Source of the DNA: Paenibacillus sambharensis
GTDB taxonomy: Bacteria; Bacillota; Bacilli; Paenibacillales; Paenibacillaceae
Reading direction: 5' to 3'
Assembly (NCBI RefSeq): GCF_003233845.1
Contig: NZ_QKRB01000043.1
Location: forward strand, 1 to 64,000
DNA length: 64,000 bases
A program made the position numbers and the translations under genes. Shown piece after piece: positions 25,918 to 33,948 of the stretch (within the stretch, counting starts at the first letter, position 1; each line of letters starts with the position of its first letter). The notes beneath the pieces are model-generated. The model saw only the letters and a list, made by a program, of their open reading frames with translations. It did not search any database and was not told the DNA's origin.

Positions 25918-25923
25918 TATAAT
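25918..25923 (+). promoter_or_regulatory. Candidate -10 element before the locus 2 lipoprotein
   Basis: TATAAT lies 44 bases before the lipoprotein start. No good -35 hexamer is found 16-18 bases upstream, which would fit a promoter dependent on an activator such as the YesN-type regulator encoded just before it. Confidence 0.45.
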
Positions 25924-25966
25924 GTGAGTAAGACATACAACAAAGCATTAATTGAGGGGGAACAAC

Positions 25967-27670
25967 ATGAAGAGCAAGGCTTCGAAATCTTGGCTGACTA
26001 TGCTGACGCTGACGCTTATCCTGTCACTACTGGCCGCTTGCAGCAACAACAGCAGTAGCAGCAATACAAACAGCGGTAACGCTGGGACAGCAGCTAACAC
26101 TGGTAATTCCGAAAGCGTGTACAAAGAAAAATATGAGCCGCCAGTAACAATTAGCACGGTATGGGGCGTCGACCCGGCTCTTAAGTTCAAAAATGGCGAG
26201 TCCATTGAGAACAACGTTGCAACGAAGTGGGCACTCGATAAATTCGGAATTGATATTAAGTCACTGTGGTCCGTTACCGATACGAACGGCGCATTCGCAA
26301 CAAAGCTTCGCCTGTCTCTGACCTCGGGTCAAGAGCTCCCTGATATTGTTGTGGTAGGCAACGACGATCCGCAGCTTGCCCAGGACCTCATTGATTCGGG
26401 TGCTTTCCAGGACGCTGGCGCACTGTTCGACAAGTATGCGAACGATACTTGGAAAGCTGCAATGGAGATGGACTCCAACGTGTGGAATCCTTACATCCGT
26501 GACGGTGTCCGTATGGGAATTCCGCTTCTGGACTATGCCTATAACCATGACTACCTGCTGTGGATCCGCCAAGATTGGCTGGACAAGCTGAACATGGAGG
26601 CTCCTAAGACAATTGAAGAACTGGAAGCAGTTCTCGAAGCATTCAAGAACAACAACCCGCAAGGCTTGAAGCCTGATCAGGTAACACCGCTGAGCATCGG
26701 CTTCAAGAGCTCGCTTAACACATGGATGGGCGATCCTTCCTGGATCTTTGGTGCATACGGAACCATCCCTGAGCAGTGGAACCTGGCTGCTGACGGTACG
26801 CTGGAGTATGGATCGGTTAATGAAGCAATGAAGCCGGGTCTTGTTAAGCTGAACGAGTGGTATAACAAGGGCTACATTCCTAGAGAAGCAGCGCTGTGGG
26901 ACGAGAACAAGACAGCTGAGCCTGCCGTTGCAGGTACTGCTGGCATAATCCCAGGGCCTTACTGGATGAGCGGCTGGCCGCTGCTTGACACCGCGAAGAA
27001 TGTTGAGGGTGCAGTATGGAAGCCGTATCCGATCCCAACTGGCCCGGATGGCAAAGCAGGCCGTCATGGCACACACTTCACGAACGGTGTTATCCTTATC
27101 AACAAAGACATGAAGCATCCTGAAGCACTCTTTACTTACCAGAACTATCTGTTTGATAACTACGCGAATCCGGCACCAGGCAGCGAATTTGACCTTGGTC
27201 TGTTCAAAGGCTATGACTACGACATCGACGAGAACGGCAACCCGGTGTTTGGCGATGATATTCCTGGCGGCCAGATTATCGCACCTGCACGTTACTTCCT
27301 GGTGCGTGACGGCGCCCGTATTCCTGATGCACAGATGAACGCATTGCTCGCGCTTGCTGATGGCAAAGAGCCTGAGACACGTCTTGAGAAGGACGTAGCA
27401 GTTAACTATGGTCCAGACACACCGGCAGCGGCTAAAGTACTGCTGTCTCAAGAAGATATCTCAATGAAGAATATGTTCACCGGCCCTACGACGCCAACCA
27501 TGAAGATGAAGCTGGATTACCTGAACAAGCTTGAGCTTCAAACCTTCAACGAGATTATTTACGGCAAGAAACCAGTTGATGCATTCGATAAGTTTGTAGA
27601 GACTTGGAAGTCTTCCGGCGGTGCTGACATTACGAAAGAAGTTAATGAATGGTACCAAACTGTTAAGTAA
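25967..27670 (+). CDS. Extracellular sugar-binding lipoprotein of locus 2
   Basis: A 567-residue solute-binding protein with a signal peptide ending in the lipobox LLAAC and a long Asn/Ser/Gly linker. It belongs to the large oligosaccharide-binding group, like the lipoprotein of locus 1. With the GH53 galactanase in the same locus, galacto-oligosaccharides from arabinogalactan or galactan are the likely ligand. ATG 25967 follows GAGGGGG; a TTG 15 bases upstream is less well placed. A hairpin with a short T run follows the gene, as is common where the binding protein is made in excess over the permeases. Confidence 0.92.
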   Translation: MKSKASKSWLTMLTLTLILSLLAACSNNSSSSNTNSGNAGTAANTGNSESVYKEKYEPPVTISTVWGVDPALKFKNGESIENNVATKWALDKFGIDIKSLWSVTDTNGAFATKLRLSLTSGQELPDIVVVGNDDPQLAQDLIDSGAFQDAGALFDKYANDTWKAAMEMDSNVWNPYIRDGVRMGIPLLDYAYNHDYLLWIRQDWLDKLNMEAPKTIEELEAVLEAFKNNNPQGLKPDQVTPLSIGFKSSLNTWMGDPSWIFGAYGTIPEQWNLAADGTLEYGSVNEAMKPGLVKLNEWYNKGYIPREAALWDENKTAEPAVAGTAGIIPGPYWMSGWPLLDTAKNVEGAVWKPYPIPTGPDGKAGRHGTHFTNGVILINKDMKHPEALFTYQNYLFDNYANPAPGSEFDLGLFKGYDYDIDENGNPVFGDDIPGGQIIAPARYFLVRDGARIPDAQMNALLALADGKEPETRLEKDVAVNYGPDTPAAAKVLLSQEDISMKNMFTGPTTPTMKMKLDYLNKLELQTFNEIIYGKKPVDAFDKFVETWKSSGGADITKEVNEWYQTVK

Positions 27671-27695
27671 TAATAAGTGACAGGTTACATTTATG

Positions 27696-27727
27696 GCGGC
27701 TGCTTCGTGCAGCCGCTTTATTTTTTA
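27696..27727 (+). terminator. Attenuating terminator after the binding protein
   Basis: GCGGCTGC (27696-27703) and GCAGCCGC (27709-27716) form a perfect stem around TTCGT, followed by TTTATTTTTT. It separates the lipoprotein gene from the permeases and probably lowers permease expression. Confidence 0.9.
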
Positions 27728-27769
27728 CATGTCATGAACGAATACTGCTGGTTGCATCTGCTGCATGAA

Positions 27770-27783
27770 TGTAAGTGTTTACA
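27770..27783. promoter_or_regulatory. Candidate cre site (CcpA)
   Basis: TGTAAGTGTTTACA is nearly a perfect palindrome and matches the catabolite-responsive element TGWAANCGNTNWCA at 10 of 11 defined positions (T for C in the centre). It lies about 130 bases before the locus 2 permeases, so carbon-catabolite control of permeases and galactanase is likely. A TATAAT at 27869-27874 lies between it and the gene but lacks a well-spaced -35. Confidence 0.55.
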
Positions 27784-27912
27784 TTACTGTATTTGTACGT
27801 TTCAAAAGAGGTTGCAATAGTGCCATTTATATTGCTTTTGTTGGCTACTTGCTTTTTCGACATGTTGCTATAATCGCTTTAGAGATTGTAACTGGTAATA
27901 GGGGGACACATA

Positions 27913-28809
27913 ATGAAGCTTTTAAAACGTAACTGGCCGTTTCATCTGATGATTCTTCCATCACTGATTTTCTTGATTGTGTTCAGTTATGTACCCATGG
28001 CATGGATTGTCATGGCATTTCAGGATTTCAAACCGAGACTCGGCATCAGCGGGTCGGAATGGATCGGGCTCGACAACTTCCGCTATCTGTTTGAACGGGA
28101 GGACAGTGTTCAGGTTATTATCAACACCCTGGTAATTGCTGTTCTCAAGATGGTGGCCAATCTGATTGCGCCGTTTACGTTTGCTATTTTTCTTAACGAG
28201 CTCCGCAAGATGTTCGTGAAGAGATTTGTCCAGACGCTCGTTTATCTGCCTCACTTCCTTTCCTGGGTTATTCTTGGCGGTATTCTGGTAGATATCCTGT
28301 CAACAGACGGCGGATTCGTGAACCGGATCATTACGAATGTGTTCGGTATAGAGCCGATCTTCTTCCTTGGAGACGGTACCTGGTTCAGGATAACAGTTGT
28401 CGTAACCGATATGTGGAAGGAATTCGGATTTGGTACAGTTGTGTTCCTGGCCGCGCTTGCCAATGTAAACCCGTCCTTGTATGAAGCTGCGGAAGTGGAC
28501 GGGGCAAGCCGTTTCAAGCAGACTATGCATATTACGATACCATCAATGATTCCAATTACGATTGTTGTGGGTACACTGGCGCTCGGCAATATTCTGAACG
28601 CCGGTTTCGATCAAATCTTCAACCTGTACAACCCGCTTGTGTATGATAAGGGCGACATTATTGATACGTTCGTTTACCGCGCTGCCATCTTGAATGGACA
28701 GATGGGCTTCGGTACGGCAATCGGGCTTTTCAAATCCGTTATCGGCATGATTCTGATTGTCGTATCGTACCGTTTGGCCTACAAGCTTGCAGGCTATCGG
28801 ATATTCTAA
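27913..28809 (+). CDS. Sugar ABC transporter permease of locus 2 (LplB-like)
   Basis: A 298-residue CUT1-type permease with about six helices and the MetI-family loop EAAEVDGASRFKQTMHITIP facing the ATPase. The opening KRNWPFHLMILPSLIFLIVFSYVPM and the FQDFKPRLGISGSEWIGLDNF periplasmic segment are typical of the LplB/YteP group. ATG 27913 has the GGGGGAC-type site upstream. It is followed after 18 bases by the partner permease. As in locus 1, no ATPase gene is present. Confidence 0.92.
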   Translation: MKLLKRNWPFHLMILPSLIFLIVFSYVPMAWIVMAFQDFKPRLGISGSEWIGLDNFRYLFEREDSVQVIINTLVIAVLKMVANLIAPFTFAIFLNELRKMFVKRFVQTLVYLPHFLSWVILGGILVDILSTDGGFVNRIITNVFGIEPIFFLGDGTWFRITVVVTDMWKEFGFGTVVFLAALANVNPSLYEAAEVDGASRFKQTMHITIPSMIPITIVVGTLALGNILNAGFDQIFNLYNPLVYDKGDIIDTFVYRAAILNGQMGFGTAIGLFKSVIGMILIVVSYRLAYKLAGYRIF

Positions 28810-28827
28810 ACTACGGGGTGAGCGTAA

Positions 28828-29706
28828 ATGTATCATAAGACGTTATCATATCGAATCTTTAATACGCTCAATACGAGCGGCTTGATCCTGCTGGCTATCG
28901 TTTGTATCATACCTCTGTGGCATGTACTTGCGATTTCCTTCAGTGCCAAATCGGCAGCTGATGCCAACCTTGTCGGCTTATGGCCTGTCGATTTTACGAC
29001 GGAAGCCTATAAGAAGACGATTAATAACCCGGTATTTCTCGGGTCAATCCTGGTATCGATCAAACGGACAATTATTGGTACAGCAATCACATTGGTGCTT
29101 GCATTCCTGGCAGCTTATCCGCTTTCCAAGGAAAGCACAGTGTTTAAGGCAAGAACGATCTATGCCTGGATCTTCGTCTTCACCATGGTCTTCAATGGCG
29201 GGCTGGTTCCCTTCTACATCGTGATACAGAAGCTGGAGCTGATGAACAGCTTCTGGGTGCTTGTACTTCCAGGCGCGGTCAATGTATACTTGACCATTCT
29301 GATGCTGAACTTCTTCAGAGGTATTCCGAAGGAGCTTGAAGAAGCGGCACTGATCGATGGAGCCGGCCATTTCCGGACACTATTTACGATCTTCCTGCCG
29401 GTTTCTCTGCCGGCGATAGCTACGTTGGCGTTGTTCAGCATGGTCTTCCACTGGAACTCCTGGTTTGATGGACTGCTCTATCTCCATGACGCCAAGAGCC
29501 AGCCGCTGGCAACCTTCCTGCAGACAGTCGTCATTCAACGTGACATGAGCACGATGAGCATGAGTCCTAAGGAAATGGAACTGCTGTCCCAGAAGACGGT
29601 TAACGCAGCGCAAATCTTTATCGGTGCACTTCCAATTCTGGTCGTATATCCGTTCCTTCAGAAGTATTTTGTCAAAGGTCTTGTTCTCGGATCTGTTAAA
29701 GAATAA
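28828..29706 (+). CDS. Sugar ABC transporter permease of locus 2 (YtcP-like)
   Basis: A 292-residue CUT1-type permease with about six helices and the loop EEAALIDGAGHFRTLFTIFLP. It ends in FVKGLVLGSVKE, the tail seen also in its locus 1 counterpart. It forms the membrane pore with the preceding permease. ATG 28828 lies after GGGGTGAG. A ten-base-pair hairpin follows before the galactanase gene. Confidence 0.92.
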   Translation: MYHKTLSYRIFNTLNTSGLILLAIVCIIPLWHVLAISFSAKSAADANLVGLWPVDFTTEAYKKTINNPVFLGSILVSIKRTIIGTAITLVLAFLAAYPLSKESTVFKARTIYAWIFVFTMVFNGGLVPFYIVIQKLELMNSFWVLVLPGAVNVYLTILMLNFFRGIPKELEEAALIDGAGHFRTLFTIFLPVSLPAIATLALFSMVFHWNSWFDGLLYLHDAKSQPLATFLQTVVIQRDMSTMSMSPKEMELLSQKTVNAAQIFIGALPILVVYPFLQKYFVKGLVLGSVKE

Positions 29707-29721
29707 CGAAGATAGCTCACT

Positions 29722-29769
29722 AACAGCACGCGCCTCATGCTTAATGGATGGGGAGCGTGCTGTTATTTT
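29722..29769 (+). terminator. Hairpin between permease and galactanase
   Basis: AACAGCACGC (29722-29731) pairs with GCGTGCTGTT (29755-29764). The tail ATTTTG is a poor T run, so it may be a partial terminator or an RNA-stabilising hairpin that adjusts galactanase expression. Confidence 0.55.
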
Positions 29770-29814
29770 GCGGTCGTATACTAAACGTTAATTGGAGTGA
29801 AAGGGGTAAGCCTG

Positions 29815-30882
29815 ATGAAGAATCATGAAGGCTCAGCAGCACAAGCTCGTATAGCACCAAAATTTATTAACGGGATGGATGTTTCCTTCTTGGATGAAAT
29901 AGAGCAAGGAGGAGGAACCTTCTCCGATCAAGGAGCCCAGGAAGACTGCATGGTTATCATGAAGAATAATGGAGTAAACTCCATTCGCTTGCGAATATGG
30001 AATGAGCCAGCAGGCGGATATTGCAATCTTGAACGAACGCTCTTGATGGCCAGAAGAATAAAGGATCTTGGCCTGCATTTCCTGCTTGATTTCCACTACT
30101 CAGACAAGTGGGCTGATCCGGGTCAGCAGTCGAAGCCAGCAGCCTGGGCGGAGCTTGGATACAATGAGCTTAAAGCAGCGGTCTATCAATATACCCGTGA
30201 AGTACTGGAGGCACTGCAGGCTCAAGGCACACTGCCTGACATGGTGCAGGTCGGTAATGAGATCACACCCGGCATGCTGTGGGATGACGGCAAGGTGGAC
30301 GGGGATGAATATAACAATGACGCACAGTGGGAACGTTTCAGTGGATTAGTGAAATCGGGGATAAATGCTTGTAAAGACGTAGACGCCGCGATCAATGTAA
30401 TGGTCCATATTGACCGGGGAGGCGACAATGCTTCCAGCATAGCATTCTATGACAGGTTTGAACAATTAGGGGTTCGGTTTGATACGATTGGGCTGTCATT
30501 TTATCCTTGGTGGCACGGTACGCTGGAGGATTTGAAGCATAACCTGAACGATCTGGCTGAGCGGTATGGCAAAGAAGTTATTGTCGTGGAAACAGCCTAC
30601 CCGTGGACGCTGGACAAGACGGCAGGACATACCTTTGTGATGGAGAAGGAAGAACTGCTGCATGAAGGCTATCCGGCTACCCCGGAAGGCCAGACAAAGT
30701 ACCTTCGGGACTTCATTACAATAGTGAAAGAAACAGCCGGCGGCCTAGGTGCTGGCTTCTACTGGTGGGAGCCAAGCTGGATTCCATGCAAGCAGGAGTG
30801 GTCAGTCGGCCATGAGAATAACTGGTCCAACCTAACGATGTTTGATTTTGAGGGCAGGAAGCTGCCTTCGCTGAAGTTCTAG
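29815..30882 (+). CDS. Cytosolic GH53 arabinogalactan endo-beta-1,4-galactanase
   Basis: A 355-residue glycoside hydrolase of family 53, cutting beta-1,4-galactan chains. It opens with FINGMDVSFLDEIEQGGG and SIRLRIWNEP, both typical. The catalytic acid/base is Glu 149 in VGNEITPGM and the nucleophile Glu 259 in VVETAYPW. There is no signal peptide, unlike secreted GanB-type enzymes, so it would act on oligosaccharides brought in by the transporter encoded before it. ATG 29815 has AAAGGGG about nine bases upstream; an in-frame GTG at 29797 is less likely. The stop codon lies within a 12-base tandem repeat. Confidence 0.92.
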   Translation: MKNHEGSAAQARIAPKFINGMDVSFLDEIEQGGGTFSDQGAQEDCMVIMKNNGVNSIRLRIWNEPAGGYCNLERTLLMARRIKDLGLHFLLDFHYSDKWADPGQQSKPAAWAELGYNELKAAVYQYTREVLEALQAQGTLPDMVQVGNEITPGMLWDDGKVDGDEYNNDAQWERFSGLVKSGINACKDVDAAINVMVHIDRGGDNASSIAFYDRFEQLGVRFDTIGLSFYPWWHGTLEDLKHNLNDLAERYGKEVIVVETAYPWTLDKTAGHTFVMEKEELLHEGYPATPEGQTKYLRDFITIVKETAGGLGAGFYWWEPSWIPCKQEWSVGHENNWSNLTMFDFEGRKLPSLKF

Positions 30883-30947
30883 CAGAAGTTCTAGCTGCAG
30901 TTCTGGTTGCAGTTCTGGTTGCAGTTCTGGTTGCAGTTCTAGGTGAA
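30876..30947 (+). repeat. Six-unit 12-base tandem repeat over the galactanase stop codon
   Basis: Six units of 12 bases run without gap from 30876: the core GTTCTGGTTGCA occurs three times perfectly (30900-30935), and the outer units (30876-30899, 30936-30947) differ by a few bases, with GTTCTAG replacing GTTCTGG. The first unit includes the TAG stop of the galactanase. A single similar copy, GTTCTAGTTGCA, lies at 32264-32275 on the far side of the IS1595-like gene. Confidence 0.9.
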
Positions 30948-31117
30948 GAAACAGAGGTCTGGGTGGCATTGTCCCCTGGGCCTTTTACTTAATGTGCTAG
31001 TATGTACGAAAAGTGCCACGATATAAGTGGTTTCGCCTCATTTATGTGGTTTCTCCCCGTTTTGTGACTCCGATTACCTGAAGGCAGTACCGCAACTGTA
31101 CTTGTCAGCAGCTGAAT

Positions 31118-32005
31118 CTAATAAGCAGGCATAATCCCGACCAGCTTGGCAAGCAGAAGGCTCCAGCGCATCTTAAAGGTAGACCTCCGCATGATCCGGA
31201 AGTAGTACTCCTGACAATAGAGATGAAAATAACGCATTGTCACTTTATGCCCATAAGAACGCTTAACAAATTGGTGTGCCTGTCTGATAAAGCTATTTTG
31301 GGCTCTCCGGACAGCAGGTTCTAACTGAGCGGAAAACGCAGCATCCTTCCACCCGCTAACCGTGCTGGTGGGCTGCTTACTGCAGATATTACTGCTCACA
31401 TTACTGCTCACATTACTGTATACACCTTCAGCCTGATCTACTTTAGTGGCAAGCTTTTCTTCGCTGTTCGCCTCACCAATTGAGCCGTCCGCTATATTGC
31501 CACAGGGAAGAGTATGATCAGGGTAATCAGGCGAACGGGTTTTATCGTGGGGAAGACTTGTGTCTTGGGTATTAGGGGGTTGCCTGTCTTGCATAATCAC
31601 TGCTGAAACTCTTTCATTTGTTATGTATTGTAGAGATTTAACGCCATTTAGTTTACTCATCATAATTCTAGCGGTATGAAGCAGCCGGTAAGCGCTCCTA
31701 TATTGAACGCCTAAAACCTTAGACAGCTCGGCGGCGGTGATAATATGCCCGGCAGCAATGTTGTGCACTACATACAGCCAATAGGACAGAGGCAGTCTTG
31801 TTCTATGCATCATTGTACCTGAAGTGACGGAGGTTTGGGCCCCGCATTCCAGACACTGATACAGACCGCGTGTTCCGATATAGTAATAATAAGAGAAGTC
31901 ACACCGCGGGCAGCAAAAGCCATCAGGCCAGCGTATGCGTTCCAGCATACTGCGGCAGTTAGTCTCATCACCATATTCCTTCATAAACACGCTCAAAGAT
32001 ATCAT
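31118..32005 (-). CDS. IS1595-like zinc-ribbon protein lacking a recognisable catalytic core
   Basis: A 295-residue protein. Its N-terminus resembles IS1595 transposases: a zinc ribbon with CPRC and CLEC pairs, the SGTMMHRTRLPLSYWLY stretch and a helix-turn-helix-like ELSKVLGVQYRSAYRLLH. The C-terminal YGHKVTMRYFHLYCQEYYFRIMRR resembles the end of these transposases. Between them, where the DDE/DDN catalytic domain should be, is about 100 residues of polar sequence with a repeated NVSS segment (DNA repeat near 31380-31420). ATG 32005, after GGGGG, is preferred over GTG 32029. It may be a decayed transposase or a retained DNA-binding derivative. Confidence 0.6.
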   Translation of the reverse strand: MISLSVFMKEYGDETNCRSMLERIRWPDGFCCPRCDFSYYYYIGTRGLYQCLECGAQTSVTSGTMMHRTRLPLSYWLYVVHNIAAGHIITAAELSKVLGVQYRSAYRLLHTARIMMSKLNGVKSLQYITNERVSAVIMQDRQPPNTQDTSLPHDKTRSPDYPDHTLPCGNIADGSIGEANSEEKLATKVDQAEGVYSNVSSNVSSNICSKQPTSTVSGWKDAAFSAQLEPAVRRAQNSFIRQAHQFVKRSYGHKVTMRYFHLYCQEYYFRIMRRSTFKMRWSLLLAKLVGIMPAY

Positions 32006-32663
32006 ACCCTGATTCCCCCGACAGCCCACTTTATACGCTTCACTAAACTATATAGGATCATATGTTCTCATTTATTATACCAAACAAACGTTCCTGTTTC
32101 AATGGGGGATCTTTCAATAATTTTTGCCGGAGGTGTAGATGCAGCGAGCAAATATGTGGTTGAACGCCGTCAAGTGACACCGAGTCTTAAGATTCGCTCA
32201 TAATTGGTTTCTGAGCTAAATACATACTCTCTTTCTTTCGGAGTCAAGCGAAATTAATCGAAAGTTCTAGTTGCAGCTGATAGACACCGCCCGAATCTCA
32301 ACAGCCCGGATCTCATCATCACAGGTCTCCAGTACAGATGAATTGATACGCTGCACAGGTTTACTGCCATCCGCTTAATTAGCGGAAATTAGCGCCAAGT
32401 TAGTCAGGGCTTCATATTTATTTACGGGCGGGTGGCGTTATCAATAGATATCCTCATCACTCATTTAATTTAGCAGCTGCTAGTAAGGCAATAGGCATTT
32501 AACTCAGAAGCATGATTGTGACATAATCGAAATGGTTATTGGTAAAATCTGGGTGTATGTGTGTGCTGATGAGGACTTCTAATGAGTTTTGTAAAGGATT
32601 ACTGAAAATCCAGGATAGCGAGCGAACAGGTGAAATCAATCGGATGAGGGAGCGGAGGGCATA

Positions 32664-32714
32664 TAGACTGGAACAACAGATAGACTAGAACAACAGATAG
32701 ACTGCAACTACAGA
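32664..32714. repeat. Three-unit 17-base tandem repeat
   Basis: TAGACTGGAACAACAGA (32664-32680), TAGACTAGAACAACAGA (32681-32697) and TAGACTGCAACTACAGA (32698-32714) follow one another directly; a degenerate fourth copy may follow. No coding role is seen. Confidence 0.85.
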
Positions 32715-32769
32715 TGGACAGCAACATGCATATTGGAAAAAATGTACAGCAACATGTGGACTGTAAATA

Positions 32770-32810
32770 AAACAGCCGGGTTTGCCCTGAACAGGCGAGC
32801 CCGACTGTTT
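32770..32810 (-). terminator. Terminator of the dehydrogenase gene
   Basis: AAACAG (32770-32775) pairs with CTGTTT (32805-32810), and the inner arms CGGG...GCC / GGC...CCCG extend the stem. On the minus strand it is followed by TTTATTTA, directly behind the dehydrogenase stop. Confidence 0.8.
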
Positions 32811-32848
32811 CGCTGTTATACGAATAAAAGTACATGCTTATTTGATTG

Positions 32849-33721
32849 TTAACCGTTAACGACAGTACCGCCATTCAGATGCAGGGTTTGACCGGACATG
32901 TAGGACGAATCGTCGCTGGCCAGGTAGACATAAGCGGCTGCCAGCTCGGAAGGCTGTCCTGCTCGCTTCATCGGGGTGCTGGCTCCGAACTTAGCAACCT
33001 GCTCCTTGCCAAAGGATGCCGGAATGAGTGGTGTCCAGATTGGACCTGGCGCTACTGCGTTAACGCGGATGCCTTTTTCGACTATGCTGTTCGATAATGC
33101 CCGTGTAAATGAGAGAATGGCACCTTTAGTTGACGAGTAATCAATCAGCATCGGGTTCCCCTCATAAGCAGTGATAGATGTCGTATTAATGATCGAGGCG
33201 CCCTCTTTCAGATGCGGCATCGCAGCACGTGTCAGATAGAACATGGAGAAGATATTAGTGCGGAATGTTCTCTCCAGCTGCTCGGACGTAATATCTTCAA
33301 AGTTCTGCTGAACATGCTGCTCAGCCGCGTTATTGACCAGAATATCCAGCTTGCCGAACTCCTTGATGACTTGGTCGATGACTTTCTTGCAGAAGGATTC
33401 ATCACCAAGGTCACCGGATATCAGCAGGCAGCGCTTGCCAAGTTCTTCGATCCGCTTTTTGGTCGATTGGGCATCCTTTTCTTCGTCCAGGTATACGATC
33501 GCAACGTCTGCGCCTTCCTTCGCATAGGCAATGGCCGCTGCATGGCCAATACCGCTGTCCCCACCGGTAATAATGGCTGTTTTACCATTAAGCTTGCCTG
33601 CAGCTTTGTAATTCGGAGATTCAATCTCCGGCTTCGGGTTCATCTTCGTTTCGAGTCCTGGCTGCTTCTCCTGATGCTGCGGTGGAAACTTCTGTTCCTT
33701 AGTGCTTGTGCCTGTAGCCAT
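32849..33721 (-). CDS. Short-chain dehydrogenase (YdaD/YhdF general-stress type)
   Basis: A 290-residue NAD(P)-dependent dehydrogenase with a polar N-terminal extension of about 45 residues ending in the PNYKAAGKL segment typical of the YdaD/YhdF/GSP39 group. It then shows the Rossmann motif TGGDSGIG, LVNNAA and the catalytic Tyr/Lys in DYSSTKG. Bacillus relatives are general-stress proteins; the physiological substrate is not settled. ATG 33721 lies behind AGGAGGG on the minus strand. A SigB-like promoter pattern lies about 75-100 bases upstream and a terminator follows, so it is a single-gene unit. Confidence 0.88.
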   Translation of the reverse strand: MATGTSTKEQKFPPQHQEKQPGLETKMNPKPEIESPNYKAAGKLNGKTAIITGGDSGIGHAAAIAYAKEGADVAIVYLDEEKDAQSTKKRIEELGKRCLLISGDLGDESFCKKVIDQVIKEFGKLDILVNNAAEQHVQQNFEDITSEQLERTFRTNIFSMFYLTRAAMPHLKEGASIINTTSITAYEGNPMLIDYSSTKGAILSFTRALSNSIVEKGIRVNAVAPGPIWTPLIPASFGKEQVAKFGASTPMKRAGQPSELAAAYVYLASDDSSYMSGQTLHLNGGTVVNG

Positions 33722-33796
33722 AGTTAATCCCTCCTGAATTAGTATCAGTTTGTGATAACCAGCTTCATAAGCGTCAGCTTAGAACCTAGTTTAGGT

Positions 33797-33822
33797 TTAC
33801 CCCTATTCTGGTATAGAAAAAC
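33797..33822 (-). promoter_or_regulatory. SigB-like promoter of the dehydrogenase gene
   Basis: Read on the minus strand, GTTTTT (33822-33817), a 14-base spacer and GGGTAA (33802-33797) resemble the SigB consensus GTTTAA-N12/15-GGGTAT. The gene it would drive belongs to a family known for general-stress induction. Many Paenibacillus strains may not carry a classical SigB, so a related sigma factor is possible. Confidence 0.4.
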
Positions 33823-33948
33823 AAGTTTCATGCATGGCTGCATTAGAAAACCATCATCTTGGAGATGGAAAGCCAGCGGTCTTTTGATATGCCTGACACA
33901 GCGTGTTAAAATGGCATAGTACATAAGGAGAAAGTGGGAGGGTATCGG

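Larger units (their letters stand above)
32006..32848. other. Gene-free region with repeats
   Basis: About 840 bases without a supportable gene. It holds a 12-base element at 32264-32275 related to the tandem repeat after the galactanase gene, a short palindrome CCGCT/AGCGG (32371-32375, 32381-32385), a 17-base tandem repeat (32664-32714) and the terminator of the dehydrogenase gene (32770-32810). Base composition is more AT-rich than the neighbouring genes. A minus-strand open frame at 32599-32874 is produced by the repeat and was not accepted. Confidence 0.6.

Noticed and set aside
26261-27451. A 396-codon open frame on the minus strand
   Set aside because: Antisense to the locus 2 binding lipoprotein, with no recognisable domains.
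27849-27874. A SigA promoter (TTGCTT / TATAAT) before the locus 2 permeases
   Set aside because: The -10 is good, but the spacer is only 14 bases and alternative -35 choices are 20 or more bases away.
30876-30947. Regular repeats considered as a CRISPR array
   Set aside because: Units of 12 bases are directly joined with no spacers, and no cas gene is in the window.
32599-32874. A Cys-rich 91-codon open frame on the minus strand
   Set aside because: The Cys-rich stretch is produced by the 17-base tandem repeat, and the frame starts inside the dehydrogenase gene and runs through its terminator.
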